From NCBI GenBank assembly GCA_034521575.1, contig JAXHMJ010000001.1, forward strand, positions 1 to 64,000: a DNA stretch of 64,000 nt, written 5' to 3'. Origin of the DNA: a candidate division KSB1 bacterium (GTDB lineage: Bacteria; Zhuqueibacterota; Zhuqueibacteria; Residuimicrobiales; Krinioviventaceae). Within the stretch, counting starts at the first letter, position 1. Each line of letters opens with the position of its first letter. This document shows, one piece after another, positions 28,658 to 37,541 of this stretch. The notes under the pieces were generated by a model that was given only the letters and a program-made list of their open reading frames with translations, searched no databases and had not been told where the DNA came from. The position numbers were made by a program, and so were the translations under genes.

Positions 28658-29914
28658 ATGAGACATCGGATAATCATTATAACATTACTTTTATTCAGTT
28701 ACTTGCCTTTGATCGCCAATGCCCAGGAACATTCAACCCCTAAACGTATCATCCTAACCTGGGAAGGCAATCCTGCGACGTCTCAATCTGTAACCTGGCG
28801 TACGGATCATAAAACAAAAAATCCTGTTGGGCAAATTATCCCGTTGGGCCCTTCAGTACGCGAATATGATCAAGACGCCATTACTGTGCAGGCTAAAACA
28901 GAAGAACTATCCCAAAACAGCAAATCTGTATTTCACCATACAGTTGGATTCAAAGATCTGAAGCAAAACACTCGCTATGCTTATCGCGTGGGCACTTTGA
29001 ATACATGGAGCGAATGGAATATGTTCCGGACTGCCGGAAGCGATACAGGTACGTTTTCATTTATCTATCTGGGTGATATTCAAAATGAAGTTCATAAAAA
29101 CGCTTCGATCCTTCTTCGCACGGCTTTTGCGCATGCTTCGGACGCCCGTTTCATTTTAATTGCCGGGGATATGACAAATCATGGTTATGATGATCATTTG
29201 TGGCACAACTTTTCTAAAGCGTTTGGCTTTATTCCGCGGATGCGTCCTCTGGTGCCCGTACCGGGCAATCATGACAAGGCAAAACAGGACGAGGGGGAAA
29301 ATAGCATTCGTCACATTGCGCCGTTGTATAAAGCCCACTTTGCTCTGCCCCCAAATGGTCCAGGACTTGACGCTTTAAATGAAACCGCATACTATATAGA
29401 CTATCAGTGTGCACGATTTGTGATCTTTAATTCTATGAGTGACAAAAATCCCCAACAGTTGGATTGGCTAAAACGTACATTGAAATCCAATAAGAAACCC
29501 TGGCTGATTGTCTCTCATCATCACCCTCTCTATTCAACAGGTCAGGACCGGGATAATCCAGAATTGAGAAAGATGCTAAGTCCGCTTTACGAAAAATACG
29601 GAGTAGATCTGGTTCTTCAGGGACATGATCATCATTATGGTCGCACTCATAAAATTGTAAAAAATCAGATTGTATCCAATACAGATAAAGGTCCTGTTTA
29701 TGTTGTGTCTGTCAGCGGTCCCAAAATGTATTCCCATAATGATAAATTTTCGCATTTAATGAAAGTAGAGGTCGGGAATACCCAGTTGTACCAGATCATC
29801 ACCCTGAATCCGGAACAGCTGCATTATCAGTCCTGGAGTTTGGACCAGCGTTTAATTGATGAATTTAAATTAAAACAAAGTAAAAAAGGCACCACACTGG
29901 TAGAAATGAAATAG
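28658..29914 (+). CDS. Secreted calcineurin-like metallophosphoesterase (purple-acid-phosphatase type)
   Basis: A 418-residue exported protein (leader LLLFSYLPLIANAQ). An N-terminal fibronectin-III-like domain (about 28-125, SVTWRTDHKT) precedes a calcineurin-like catalytic domain carrying the five metal motifs: LGDIQNE, AGDMTNHG, PGNHD, SHHHPLYST and GHDHHYGRTH. This layout is that of purple acid phosphatases, which use a Fe/Zn or Fe/Fe dimetal centre to hydrolyse phosphoesters. ATG 28658 has AAAGGAG upstream. It is the second exported phosphoesterase in the cluster (with PhoD-like 9334-11034), suggesting removal of phosphate or another ester from a decorated glycan (inference). Family assignment is strong. 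Confidence 0.9.
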   Translation: MRHRIIIITLLLFSYLPLIANAQEHSTPKRIILTWEGNPATSQSVTWRTDHKTKNPVGQIIPLGPSVREYDQDAITVQAKTEELSQNSKSVFHHTVGFKDLKQNTRYAYRVGTLNTWSEWNMFRTAGSDTGTFSFIYLGDIQNEVHKNASILLRTAFAHASDARFILIAGDMTNHGYDDHLWHNFSKAFGFIPRMRPLVPVPGNHDKAKQDEGENSIRHIAPLYKAHFALPPNGPGLDALNETAYYIDYQCARFVIFNSMSDKNPQQLDWLKRTLKSNKKPWLIVSHHHPLYSTGQDRDNPELRKMLSPLYEKYGVDLVLQGHDHHYGRTHKIVKNQIVSNTDKGPVYVVSVSGPKMYSHNDKFSHLMKVEVGNTQLYQIITLNPEQLHYQSWSLDQRLIDEFKLKQSKKGTTLVEMK

Positions 29915-30018
29915 AAACACTGTTCACAATACAAAATTTTATTTGACAATAAAGCTTTTTCATTATTTGGTTTAGAAATTTAGGAAATATTCCTACATCA
30001 TTAGAAGGAGCTCTTTCG

Positions 30019-31368
30019 ATGAAAAGACGACATTTTATCAAGGCCGGTATGGCTGGCATGATCGCAACGCCGGTCTTGGCTGCAGAGCCGGTTCAAACAC
30101 AAAAGCACCAAACATCTGATCATGCTATTACCTGGTCACGCAAGATACCGGTTCGTTATGAAGCGGACATTGCGGTGATCGGCGGCGGCATTGCCGGTGT
30201 GTCCGCGGCGTGCGCCGCCGCAAAATCGGGCGCCAGTGTGATTCTTGTGGAACGATTTGCCGTTACGGGCGGCGTGCTCACCACCGGCGGGGTGGCCAAT
30301 TTCAGTGGACAAATGGCACAACAGGGTGAAGTGTTTGAGCAGATTGTTAAACATTTGAAAACCTGGAATGCCCTCGGGTATGGCAAAGATTCCGTGTTCC
30401 ATTATGAAATCCTTGCCATTATTCTGCAAGAAATGCTCCTCAGGCGAAAGGTGAAATTGCTGCTCCATACCCGTTTTATCGACGCCAAAGTAAATGACAG
30501 CGGCCGAATCAAGGCGTGTCTGGTCTGCGGAAAAAGCGGCATCGAGGCAATACAGGCAAAGCAATTCATTGACTGCACCGGGGAAGCAGATCTGGCCCGC
30601 TATGCCGGCTTTGAGACCCTGAAAGGCGGTCCCAGCGGCTATCAGCTGCCCATGTCGATGATGTATTTTGTCCGCCATGTCGATCCTGAACACGCCCAAG
30701 CGCACCTGCCGCAGGGGTGGTTTGATCCCGTTACCAGCCAAAAAGAGTTGCCCATGACCAGCCCGTGGCCGGACGGACCCGGAGGCACGGCGCTGAAGAT
30801 CAAAATACCGATGTTTGACGCCACGGACACGCAAAGTCTCACCCAGGCCGAGATTGCCGCGCGCCGCCGCATGATGGAGGTGCTTGACTATTTTCAGCGT
30901 CAGCAAAAAAAAGCATGGATTCTGGACCATTGCAGTCCGATCATCGGCATTCGCGAGGGCAGTCGAATCGTCGGGGATTATATTCTCAAAGTGGATGATC
31001 TGCGCGCCGGTCGCGCCTTTGAAGACGGGGTTGCCAGAGGAACCTATCAACTCGACGGCCACAAACCGGATGACGACAAACGCACCTATATTTTGCCAAA
31101 AGATGAACTAAAAGTGCCGCCCTATCAGATACCATTGCGCAGTCTGATCGCCCGGGACGCCAAAAATCTAATGATGGCCGGACGCTGCGTTTCCGCCGAT
31201 CAGCTGGCATTGTCTTCGGCGCGCGTTTCCACCACCGGATCGATGATGGGACAGGCAGCGGGCATTACAACAGCGCTTTGTGTTGACAATAAATGTGATC
31301 CGCGTGATGTTGATCCCGAAACCGTCAAACGCATTGTCAAGGACCGCGGAGGCTATTTGGACGTTTAG
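30019..31368 (+). CDS. Tat-exported FAD-dependent oxidoreductase (FAD_oxidored type)
   Basis: A 449-residue flavoprotein. The Tat-like leader MKRRHFIKAGMAGMIATPVLA is followed at about residue 50 by the dinucleotide-binding motif AVIGGGIAGVSAACAAAKSG and the ribose-binding ILVER. The middle has QFIDCTGEADLARYAG and the C-terminus has AKNLMMAGRCVSADQLA and TTGSMMGQAAG, as in FAD_oxidored proteins often found beside glycan genes. ATG 30019 has AGAAGGAG upstream. Base composition is visibly GC-richer than the two genes before it, and it is bounded by gene-poor gaps of 104 and 515 bp, which suggests separate acquisition. The substrate is unknown; oxidation of a sugar or sugar alcohol is plausible. 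Confidence 0.88.
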   Translation: MKRRHFIKAGMAGMIATPVLAAEPVQTQKHQTSDHAITWSRKIPVRYEADIAVIGGGIAGVSAACAAAKSGASVILVERFAVTGGVLTTGGVANFSGQMAQQGEVFEQIVKHLKTWNALGYGKDSVFHYEILAIILQEMLLRRKVKLLLHTRFIDAKVNDSGRIKACLVCGKSGIEAIQAKQFIDCTGEADLARYAGFETLKGGPSGYQLPMSMMYFVRHVDPEHAQAHLPQGWFDPVTSQKELPMTSPWPDGPGGTALKIKIPMFDATDTQSLTQAEIAARRRMMEVLDYFQRQQKKAWILDHCSPIIGIREGSRIVGDYILKVDDLRAGRAFEDGVARGTYQLDGHKPDDDKRTYILPKDELKVPPYQIPLRSLIARDAKNLMMAGRCVSADQLALSSARVSTTGSMMGQAAGITTALCVDNKCDPRDVDPETVKRIVKDRGGYLDV

Positions 31369-31883
31369 AACAAACACACAGCAAGAAAAAGAAAGGATCA
31401 CTGATGCAGTGGTTTTGGCAGCGCCTTTTTATATAAAGGCTTTTAAAAAAATCATATCAATATAAAAATGGATTGGACATTACAAAGTTGTTTGGACTGA
31501 CATTTGGTCAATGAGCGGGACGAGAATTCAAACGCCTGAAGTATCATCTTTTTAATTACAAAACGCACCCAACAGGACAAATCCAGCGAATGTGATAAAC
31601 GGCACCATTGATTTGGGTTATCTAAAGTATATTGTGCTATAAACTACTCATATAAAAAGTACCCTTTACATTTTACGAATAGTTGCCGTAAACTATAAAC
31701 AACAAGATGATTCCATTAAAGATGAGATTTGCAAGGTGCGTGCTTGGGTTTCAGTAGGGCATCATGATAACTAGTGCTGAACTAGAGCTATGTCCTCGAT
31801 AAAAATATGACGCGCTATGTGACTGCACTGCACCGCTGGACGGACAAGGAGTTGAGAACCAAGAACCGGAATGAAAGGAATAC
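31369..31883 (+). other. 515-bp gap without a recognisable gene
   Basis: AT-rich spacer between the FAD oxidoreductase and the LVIVD fusion protein. AAAGGA followed by ATG 31404 opens an 11-codon frame (MQWFWQRLFI then TAA), possibly another truncated gene start. A short open stretch from 31807 (MTRYVTALHRWTDKELRTKN) has no recognisable relatives. I see no tRNA, repeat or clear terminator. Confidence 0.5.
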
Positions 31884-34067
31884 ATGACACACATGCGTAC
31901 AGAAAAACGGAACGAATATAAAGTTTGCTGGATGGTGTTATACATTGTGTGTATGGCAGCGGTTCTATTACACACCCGCTGTTCATTACCGGACAAAAGC
32001 GCTGTTTCTATTGCGTCTATTGTGCGCGATCAAAAGGCCCTTTCAAGGCCCCATGATGTAGAATTGCAGGGTGATTTTTTGTATGTGCCCGGTAAAAGCG
32101 GTTCGCTTGCCATCCTTGATGTGAGCGAGCCTGACCGTCCCGAACAAGTATGGTCGAAGAAATTAGGTGATGATGCACAAACTGTACTTTGTCAAGACGA
32201 TTATGTGTTTGTTGGTGCACGCGATTTTTATTCCATAGACGCTACAGAACCGGCAAAGGCCACTGTTTGCAAGCGTCTGCATAATCGGCCACAAATCGAT
32301 CGGATTAATGGCATGATTGCGTGGGGAAAGCATATCCTGTATGCCAACAAGTCCGGCTGGATCGGCATGATCGATATCAGCCGCCCGAATGATCCCGTAC
32401 TGGTTGGGGCGCTGAACTCACAGAAACATGGCGCTATTCTATCACCGCATGACATTGTGGCTTACAACAATCACATCGTGATTGTCGATCAAAAAGACGG
32501 CAGCCCGTTTAAAGTACGTTTGTATCGTGTGACAGACCGGGAAACCGGGGAACTGTTGACGCCGGAACACTGGAAGGTAGCGGGCTCGGTGCGCGGCAAT
32601 GACCTCAATGGCGCCAACCGGGTGGACATTTATGGCGACTATGCATTGGTGGGCTGCAACAAAGCAAATACCCTTGCGGTTGTTGATATCCGAAATCCTG
32701 AAAAGCCCGTGACGGTCAGCGTCTTCCCGTTTCCGGGTGAGCCCTGTGGGCTAAATGTCTCGGGCGCGATATTGTTTGCTGCAGGCAGTCAAACCGTGCA
32801 AATTTTAGATCTGACAAATCCTGTAAAACCTGACGTGTTGGTCTCATTCGAAAACAAAAAAGCGTTTCCCTCCCGGTTCGAAAAAACCGCTAAAGGAGCC
32901 AGGCGTTATACCACCATCAATGGAGAAAAAAGACCTTCGACTGGCAATGCCCATGATTTGATTTACAGAGATGGCTACCTTTATGTTACGGCTCAAAGCG
33001 ATCACCAGGTGGTAGTCCTGAACATCAAAGACCCGAAGATTCGCAAGTTGGCGGCGCAGCCGCCGGTCCGGTTCAGTGGGAAATGCATCCCCGTGCACGT
33101 TGAGAATCCGGTGACCATGACGAAAAAACGTCGTGTTCGGCCGCAATCTATTTTATTCAGGAAAAACGGCACCCTAACCAAACTTCTATATTCCACCGAC
33201 GGTTCCGACGGGGTCAGTATCGCGACGGGCCTGGCTGAAACAAAAAACGGCGGCGGGCTATGGATCGATCATCCGGCGAATCCTGTGCTCGACCGTATCG
33301 AGTCAGACTGGCAGGGACGTCGGGCTTTTGGTACCAGCCTTACTTATGATGGAGAAAACAAACGCTGGGTTATGGCAACCGTGGGGGATGATACCAGTCC
33401 CCACACACCGGGTAAGCGGGCTGCAGGTTTGTGGTTTTCGGATGATCTGATCAAATGGACTCAATATGAGGGGAATCCGATTATTACCGTGAAAACCGAT
33501 TCTGCTTTGCAGAACACCGATATCCTGCCCGGGCCGCACGACCCGCCGGTGGGCATGTATATAAGGGATTTCCAAAAGTTCGACGGGATCTGTTATGCTC
33601 TTGTCCAGTGGCGCGGTGATCATGATGGGGCCAATTGGTCACGCATGACCGTGATGCAGAGCGCCGGAGACCTAACCGGTCCCTGGACGTTCAGGAACAT
33701 ATGCCTTGACCCCGCTGACGCGAGCGACTGGTTCAATACCAATCAGAACCTTAATTGGTGCCAACCTGTCCGGGTCGGGACCCGGTGGTATGCAGCCTGC
33801 CAGAACGGCGTAGCCAAAACCGATACCGATAACACGCGAATAGGTATCGTGTACTCGGACGATTATTTTACCTGGCACGAGTTCGATAATCCGGTGACGG
33901 CCAAACTCAAACGCCCCGACCGCTCGCCGGTGGTCTCCTCACAGCAGTTTCTCCTGCCGCCTGAAAATGGTAATCCCTGGAGAATCCTGCTTGGTGCGCG
34001 AGGTCTCCACGGCAAGCGCTATATGTACCTCGTATTCCCGCATGCTATGGAAAAATATGGCGGATAG
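31884..34067 (+). CDS. LVIVD-repeat protein fused to a five-bladed beta-propeller (GH43/GH32-like) domain
   Basis: A 727-residue secreted protein. After a hydrophobic leader (about 15-33), residues 45-400 carry LVIVD/YVTN-type beta-propeller repeats (GSLAILDVSEPDRPEQVW, GWIGMIDISRPNDPVLVGAL, NTLAVVDIRNPEKPVTVS, VQILDLTNPVKPDVLV). Residues about 410-727 resemble GH43/GH32/GH117 propellers, with blade motifs GLWIDHPANPVLDR, AAGLWFSDDLIKWTQYEGNP and IVYSDDYFTWHEFDNPV. A fusion of two propellers is uncommon. The first may be a surface-interaction scaffold and the second an exo-glycosidase (inference). ATG 31884 has AAAGGA just upstream. It ends facing the minus-strand GH2-like gene. Confidence 0.7.
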   Translation: MTHMRTEKRNEYKVCWMVLYIVCMAAVLLHTRCSLPDKSAVSIASIVRDQKALSRPHDVELQGDFLYVPGKSGSLAILDVSEPDRPEQVWSKKLGDDAQTVLCQDDYVFVGARDFYSIDATEPAKATVCKRLHNRPQIDRINGMIAWGKHILYANKSGWIGMIDISRPNDPVLVGALNSQKHGAILSPHDIVAYNNHIVIVDQKDGSPFKVRLYRVTDRETGELLTPEHWKVAGSVRGNDLNGANRVDIYGDYALVGCNKANTLAVVDIRNPEKPVTVSVFPFPGEPCGLNVSGAILFAAGSQTVQILDLTNPVKPDVLVSFENKKAFPSRFEKTAKGARRYTTINGEKRPSTGNAHDLIYRDGYLYVTAQSDHQVVVLNIKDPKIRKLAAQPPVRFSGKCIPVHVENPVTMTKKRRVRPQSILFRKNGTLTKLLYSTDGSDGVSIATGLAETKNGGGLWIDHPANPVLDRIESDWQGRRAFGTSLTYDGENKRWVMATVGDDTSPHTPGKRAAGLWFSDDLIKWTQYEGNPIITVKTDSALQNTDILPGPHDPPVGMYIRDFQKFDGICYALVQWRGDHDGANWSRMTVMQSAGDLTGPWTFRNICLDPADASDWFNTNQNLNWCQPVRVGTRWYAACQNGVAKTDTDNTRIGIVYSDDYFTWHEFDNPVTAKLKRPDRSPVVSSQQFLLPPENGNPWRILLGARGLHGKRYMYLVFPHAMEKYGG

Positions 34068-34412
34068 AGCTGGTGTTCTGATCGGTAAAGAGCGTTTTCC
34101 TCTTGTACCAAGCCGAAGGCTTGATACCCATTATAATTTTTACTGTAAAAACGTTATCCGAATAGCTATGAATCCAGTTTTCACTGCCCTGGCTGATTAA
34201 ACGGTCTACCATCAACAAAACAGCCCCCTCCACCTGGCGTTGAGTGAACCCGTTTTTATCTGAACAGGTTGTCCAGATTGAGCTGTTTGATTGCGGACAG
34301 TGTTACAGATTCGGGGCCAATGGTAATGGTTCTGCTTTGGGTCTGAATTCGAGAATCAATATATATAATGTTTAGGATCAAGATGTAAATAAAACATATT
34401 ATTATTGCTCTG
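34068..34412. other. 345-bp gap between convergent genes, possible decayed minus-strand coding remnant
   Basis: No confident gene. On the minus strand two adjoining short frames, RTITIGPESVTLSAIKQLNL (upstream, about 34330-34260) and GFTQRQVEGAVLLMVDRLIS (about 34250-34190), could be joined by one indel and look more protein-like than random sequence. I cannot name a family, and the remnant reading is speculative. Confidence 0.25.
34105..34127. terminator. Hairpin between convergent genes, possible terminator
   Basis: GTACCAAGCC (34105-34114) pairs with GGCTTGATAC (34118-34127) with one mismatch and a 3-nt GAA loop. It lies 38 bp after the LVIVD fusion gene, and a T-rich stretch (ATTATAATTTTT) follows on the plus strand after a few bases. 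The stem is short of ideal. Confidence 0.4.
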
Positions 34413-37358
34413 TCAGTCATTGATAATTTCTTTGACCTCATACTCAAAGCCGTAATACTGCCCTGATTTCAGTTCTGGTTTCCAGATGCCGATATCTGTG
34501 ACCGTGCGTCCAGCCGCCAATGACACTTTTTTGAATTCCGTGAAAGCTACCTGTTTTCCGTCCAGGGTTTTAGCCACAGCGTTCACATCGACAGTCTTTG
34601 CATTACCGATATTCATTACAATCACCGGAATCGCATCATGGGGGCCGTAAACCAGATCCACATTGCGGCTTCCGGCCAACACCCTTTGATACACCATCTG
34701 CAATGCATAGAAGCTCAGCTTGGCTTCGCCGCTGTATTCAATGACCGGTTTCATATAGGTTGCGGTGTTAGGGCCTCCGCGCAGAGGGCACCAGTTCATG
34801 CCGTCATAGTCCAGCCAGCGTTTTTTGCGATAGGCTTCATACGCTGTCAATGCCTGCCAAGCCTGACTTTCGTTCCACTCGGAAAGCTCCAGTATCCGTC
34901 CGAGATTGCCGATATTATAATCTTTTTCATAAGAATACATGCGATAATACGGCTTACCCTGATGCAAACTCCAGTTTGGCATCCCGATGGTCTCTTCACT
35001 TTCATAATCAAACCAGGCATGGGAATCACTGTTCAGGTATTCCAGCCGGCGTTTGTCGTTACAGTCTGCAACTCTTTCATCAATCCCGGTTCCCAATCTT
35101 CGGATCACTCGCCAATCCTTACCATAAGCAGCGGTCTGTTCCATGTTGCCGCGTGCCAACTGAGGATGCGTCCAGCCCGGTATCGCATCACTGTCATCAG
35201 CGGGAAACGCGTCCAGAGCCATGTGGTCAAGATCTGCAGCCGGTGATATGAGCCGGCTCGGATCTTGACCACTGATGACCTGCATCACTTTTCCGAACCA
35301 TTCCGGTGAATAGTTGCCGGGATGATTGCCCGGCTGCCACATGACAATACTCGGATGATTGTGAACTTGCTGCATATAGCGGCCAAAGGCATCAAAATCA
35401 AAGTCTTTTACACTGCCCTCCCTGATCCAGCAGGGTGTCTGCCAGATGAACATCATGCCCATCTGATCACCGATTTGCACGAGCCGTTTGTCATTTACAC
35501 CGGCCATCCGTTTGTCATGTACACTCATGCGGATAGCGTTGCTGTTCATTTTTTTGCATTCGAGAATGGTTTCCACCCATTTGGATGGCGGCGGACTGAA
35601 CATCCACTGGGAGACGTGTTCCAACGGATATGGCTGATTAAACACCAGTGGACCGAATAACACTTCCGGTTCACCATTGATACGAAATGTTCCGCTGTCC
35701 TGGCTTATCGTACGAAGCCCGGTCGTCAGCACATAATCATCCACTGTCTTTCCGGTCTGGTTTTGAAGCTGTATTCGGACTTTGTATAAATTCGGCCTCT
35801 CTGTGGTCCAGAGTCTGGGATTGTCCACCGTGATGGTTTCATGTATCATTTTCATTTCCCCGCCTGATAGCTGCACGGGAGTGGTGGTACGAGCAGCCCT
35901 TTCCTCCTCTTTGGGATACCAGGGATAAAATTCGGTTACGAGTTCACCGGAAAATCCATCTTTATTTCTGCAAGCCGCATTGACTTGCACATTGACATGC
36001 GCAGTCTCGTCAATGTAATCGGTATAAACGAATGCATCTTTGACATAGGTGGAATCCATCAAATCCAGAGTCATCAAACCGGCAAACCAGCTTGACCATT
36101 TATCGGTGCTCATATGATGGCGGACCTGTTCGACTTGATAGGGGCGCACCTTGACCGCGATCAGATTTTCCTCCCCGGGACGAAGCCAATGGGTCACGTC
36201 CAGGCTTTCCGGGATACGTCCCACTCGTTGTATATGATTCCCATTGATATAAACATCCCCTTCGGGACGAATGCTTTCGATGTTTAATCGGGCGAGGTCA
36301 AAGTCTTTTATGTTGATTCGATGGCGCAGATACAGAGTCTCCCCGCGTCTCCGTTCGCCGCCGTGAGCATAGCGTTGATAAGGAACCGTTTGCCAACTGG
36401 AATCATCATAATCCGGCGTTTCAAATCCATCCGGAACCGGTCGCGCGGTAAAATCTTGATCCATAAATGTATTGATCAAATAAGGATGCGTTCGCGATCC
36501 ATGTTCATAAACAGTATATCCCACACCCCATAGATCATCGAGGATTGCGGCATGACTGGTTTCAATATTAAATTCGGTGACCGGATTGTTCTGAATCAGA
36601 GGGACAAAATCGGCAATCAATTCATCATCAATCCATACATTATAACGCCCCGTTTCCAAATCGATTTCCACAGTAAACCGATAAAAATGATTAGGACGGT
36701 AAGCATCTGTACTAAGGGTATCTCCCTCTGTCACGGTGTAAATCATTCCGGACTGATTCAAACCGGTCTCGGCCGCATTGGAAAACCGAATCGCAATATG
36801 CTGCAGTGTATCCAAAGGCTTAATCCGAAATGACCATTTCATCCGCCAGTCCTGAGGAGGCACGGATTTACAAAGTGTACCCGCAGACAAATGCAAAGCG
36901 CCGTCTACAACCTGTGCGTGATCCATCTCTTCCCAACTGGCAATATTGCCCAACTCGGTTTGCCGCTGTCCGGACTTGTACCCCAAATACGACCAGTCAT
37001 CCAGTGCAATCTGCTCACGAACAGTGGGCTGGGGTTGGGGTTTCAGTCGTTTGAGCGCGGCTTGCACGTCTTTATGATCCACCACATGGGTATTGAGATG
37101 TGGATCATTATAAAAATATTTGCTATAGGCAGCGTAATTCCTCAAAAACTTGAGCCTTTCGTCCAAATCAAATACGGCAGTCGGCCCTTTGAGATCAGTT
37201 TCACCGTTGGCTGCAGTATCTGCAGACACATATCTGAATTCAAATGATCTGAATGTGTTTTCTTTTTTGGCACCGCCACAAGCAATCAGCAAAGTCATTA
37301 TGCTGATCAAGATTATGCTCTGCATCGATATTTTCATAATAGACATGAGCTCTCGCAT
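34413..37358 (-). CDS. GH2-like lipoprotein with LamG-like insertion and non-canonical acid/base residue
   Basis: A 981-residue protein anchored by a lipobox (TLLIACGG). After about 100 unusual residues, a concanavalin/LamG-like domain spans about 115-290 (DGALHLSAGTLCKSV). The GH2 order follows: jelly-roll (about 300-430, YDDSSWQTVPYQRYAHGGE), Ig-like domain (about 440-545) and TIM barrel (about 550-880). The barrel strand HPSIVMWQPGNHPG has Asn678-His679 where GH2 enzymes have Asn-Glu, the Glu being the acid/base. The enzyme may therefore be inactive, use another residue, or belong to a divergent family. The start is uncertain: Mets at residues 1, 5 and 8 are all possible, and only GAGAG lies upstream. 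It is last in the five-gene minus-strand block, with a palindromic site upstream. Confidence 0.8.
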   Translation of the reverse strand: MRELMSIMKISMQSIILISIMTLLIACGGAKKENTFRSFEFRYVSADTAANGETDLKGPTAVFDLDERLKFLRNYAAYSKYFYNDPHLNTHVVDHKDVQAALKRLKPQPQPTVREQIALDDWSYLGYKSGQRQTELGNIASWEEMDHAQVVDGALHLSAGTLCKSVPPQDWRMKWSFRIKPLDTLQHIAIRFSNAAETGLNQSGMIYTVTEGDTLSTDAYRPNHFYRFTVEIDLETGRYNVWIDDELIADFVPLIQNNPVTEFNIETSHAAILDDLWGVGYTVYEHGSRTHPYLINTFMDQDFTARPVPDGFETPDYDDSSWQTVPYQRYAHGGERRRGETLYLRHRINIKDFDLARLNIESIRPEGDVYINGNHIQRVGRIPESLDVTHWLRPGEENLIAVKVRPYQVEQVRHHMSTDKWSSWFAGLMTLDLMDSTYVKDAFVYTDYIDETAHVNVQVNAACRNKDGFSGELVTEFYPWYPKEEERAARTTTPVQLSGGEMKMIHETITVDNPRLWTTERPNLYKVRIQLQNQTGKTVDDYVLTTGLRTISQDSGTFRINGEPEVLFGPLVFNQPYPLEHVSQWMFSPPPSKWVETILECKKMNSNAIRMSVHDKRMAGVNDKRLVQIGDQMGMMFIWQTPCWIREGSVKDFDFDAFGRYMQQVHNHPSIVMWQPGNHPGNYSPEWFGKVMQVISGQDPSRLISPAADLDHMALDAFPADDSDAIPGWTHPQLARGNMEQTAAYGKDWRVIRRLGTGIDERVADCNDKRRLEYLNSDSHAWFDYESEETIGMPNWSLHQGKPYYRMYSYEKDYNIGNLGRILELSEWNESQAWQALTAYEAYRKKRWLDYDGMNWCPLRGGPNTATYMKPVIEYSGEAKLSFYALQMVYQRVLAGSRNVDLVYGPHDAIPVIVMNIGNAKTVDVNAVAKTLDGKQVAFTEFKKVSLAAGRTVTDIGIWKPELKSGQYYGFEYEVKEIIND

Positions 37359-37405
37359 AACGTTTATAATCTACCCTGTTCAATTTACCATAACTTGCAA
37401 GTTTT

Positions 37406-37432
37406 TTTGTATTAATCAAGAGTTAATACAAA
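37406..37432. promoter_or_regulatory. Perfect inverted repeat, candidate operator upstream of the GH2-like gene
   Basis: TTTGTATTAA (37406-37415) and TTAATACAAA (37423-37432) are exact reverse complements around a 7-nt spacer. It lies 48 bp upstream of the GH2-like start, in a 183-bp intergenic gap. Read on the minus strand it is followed by an A-run rather than T-run, so it is not a terminator for the VOC gene; an operator is more likely. The cognate regulator is unknown. Confidence 0.5.
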
Positions 37433-37541
37433 GCAGAAAAGTCAAAGGTGGTGATGTCAAAAAAGTCTTTTTCCTCAAGGAACGCTCTATGATGTTTCGT
37501 TGGTATTGTGTGTTGCTTTTTTCCCGTCAGTAGAGGGTCCT

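Noticed and set aside
30136-31062. Long minus-strand open frame (308 codons) opposite the FAD oxidoreductase
   Set aside because: Antisense shadow of a well-conserved GC-rich gene; no recognisable domain or ribosome site.
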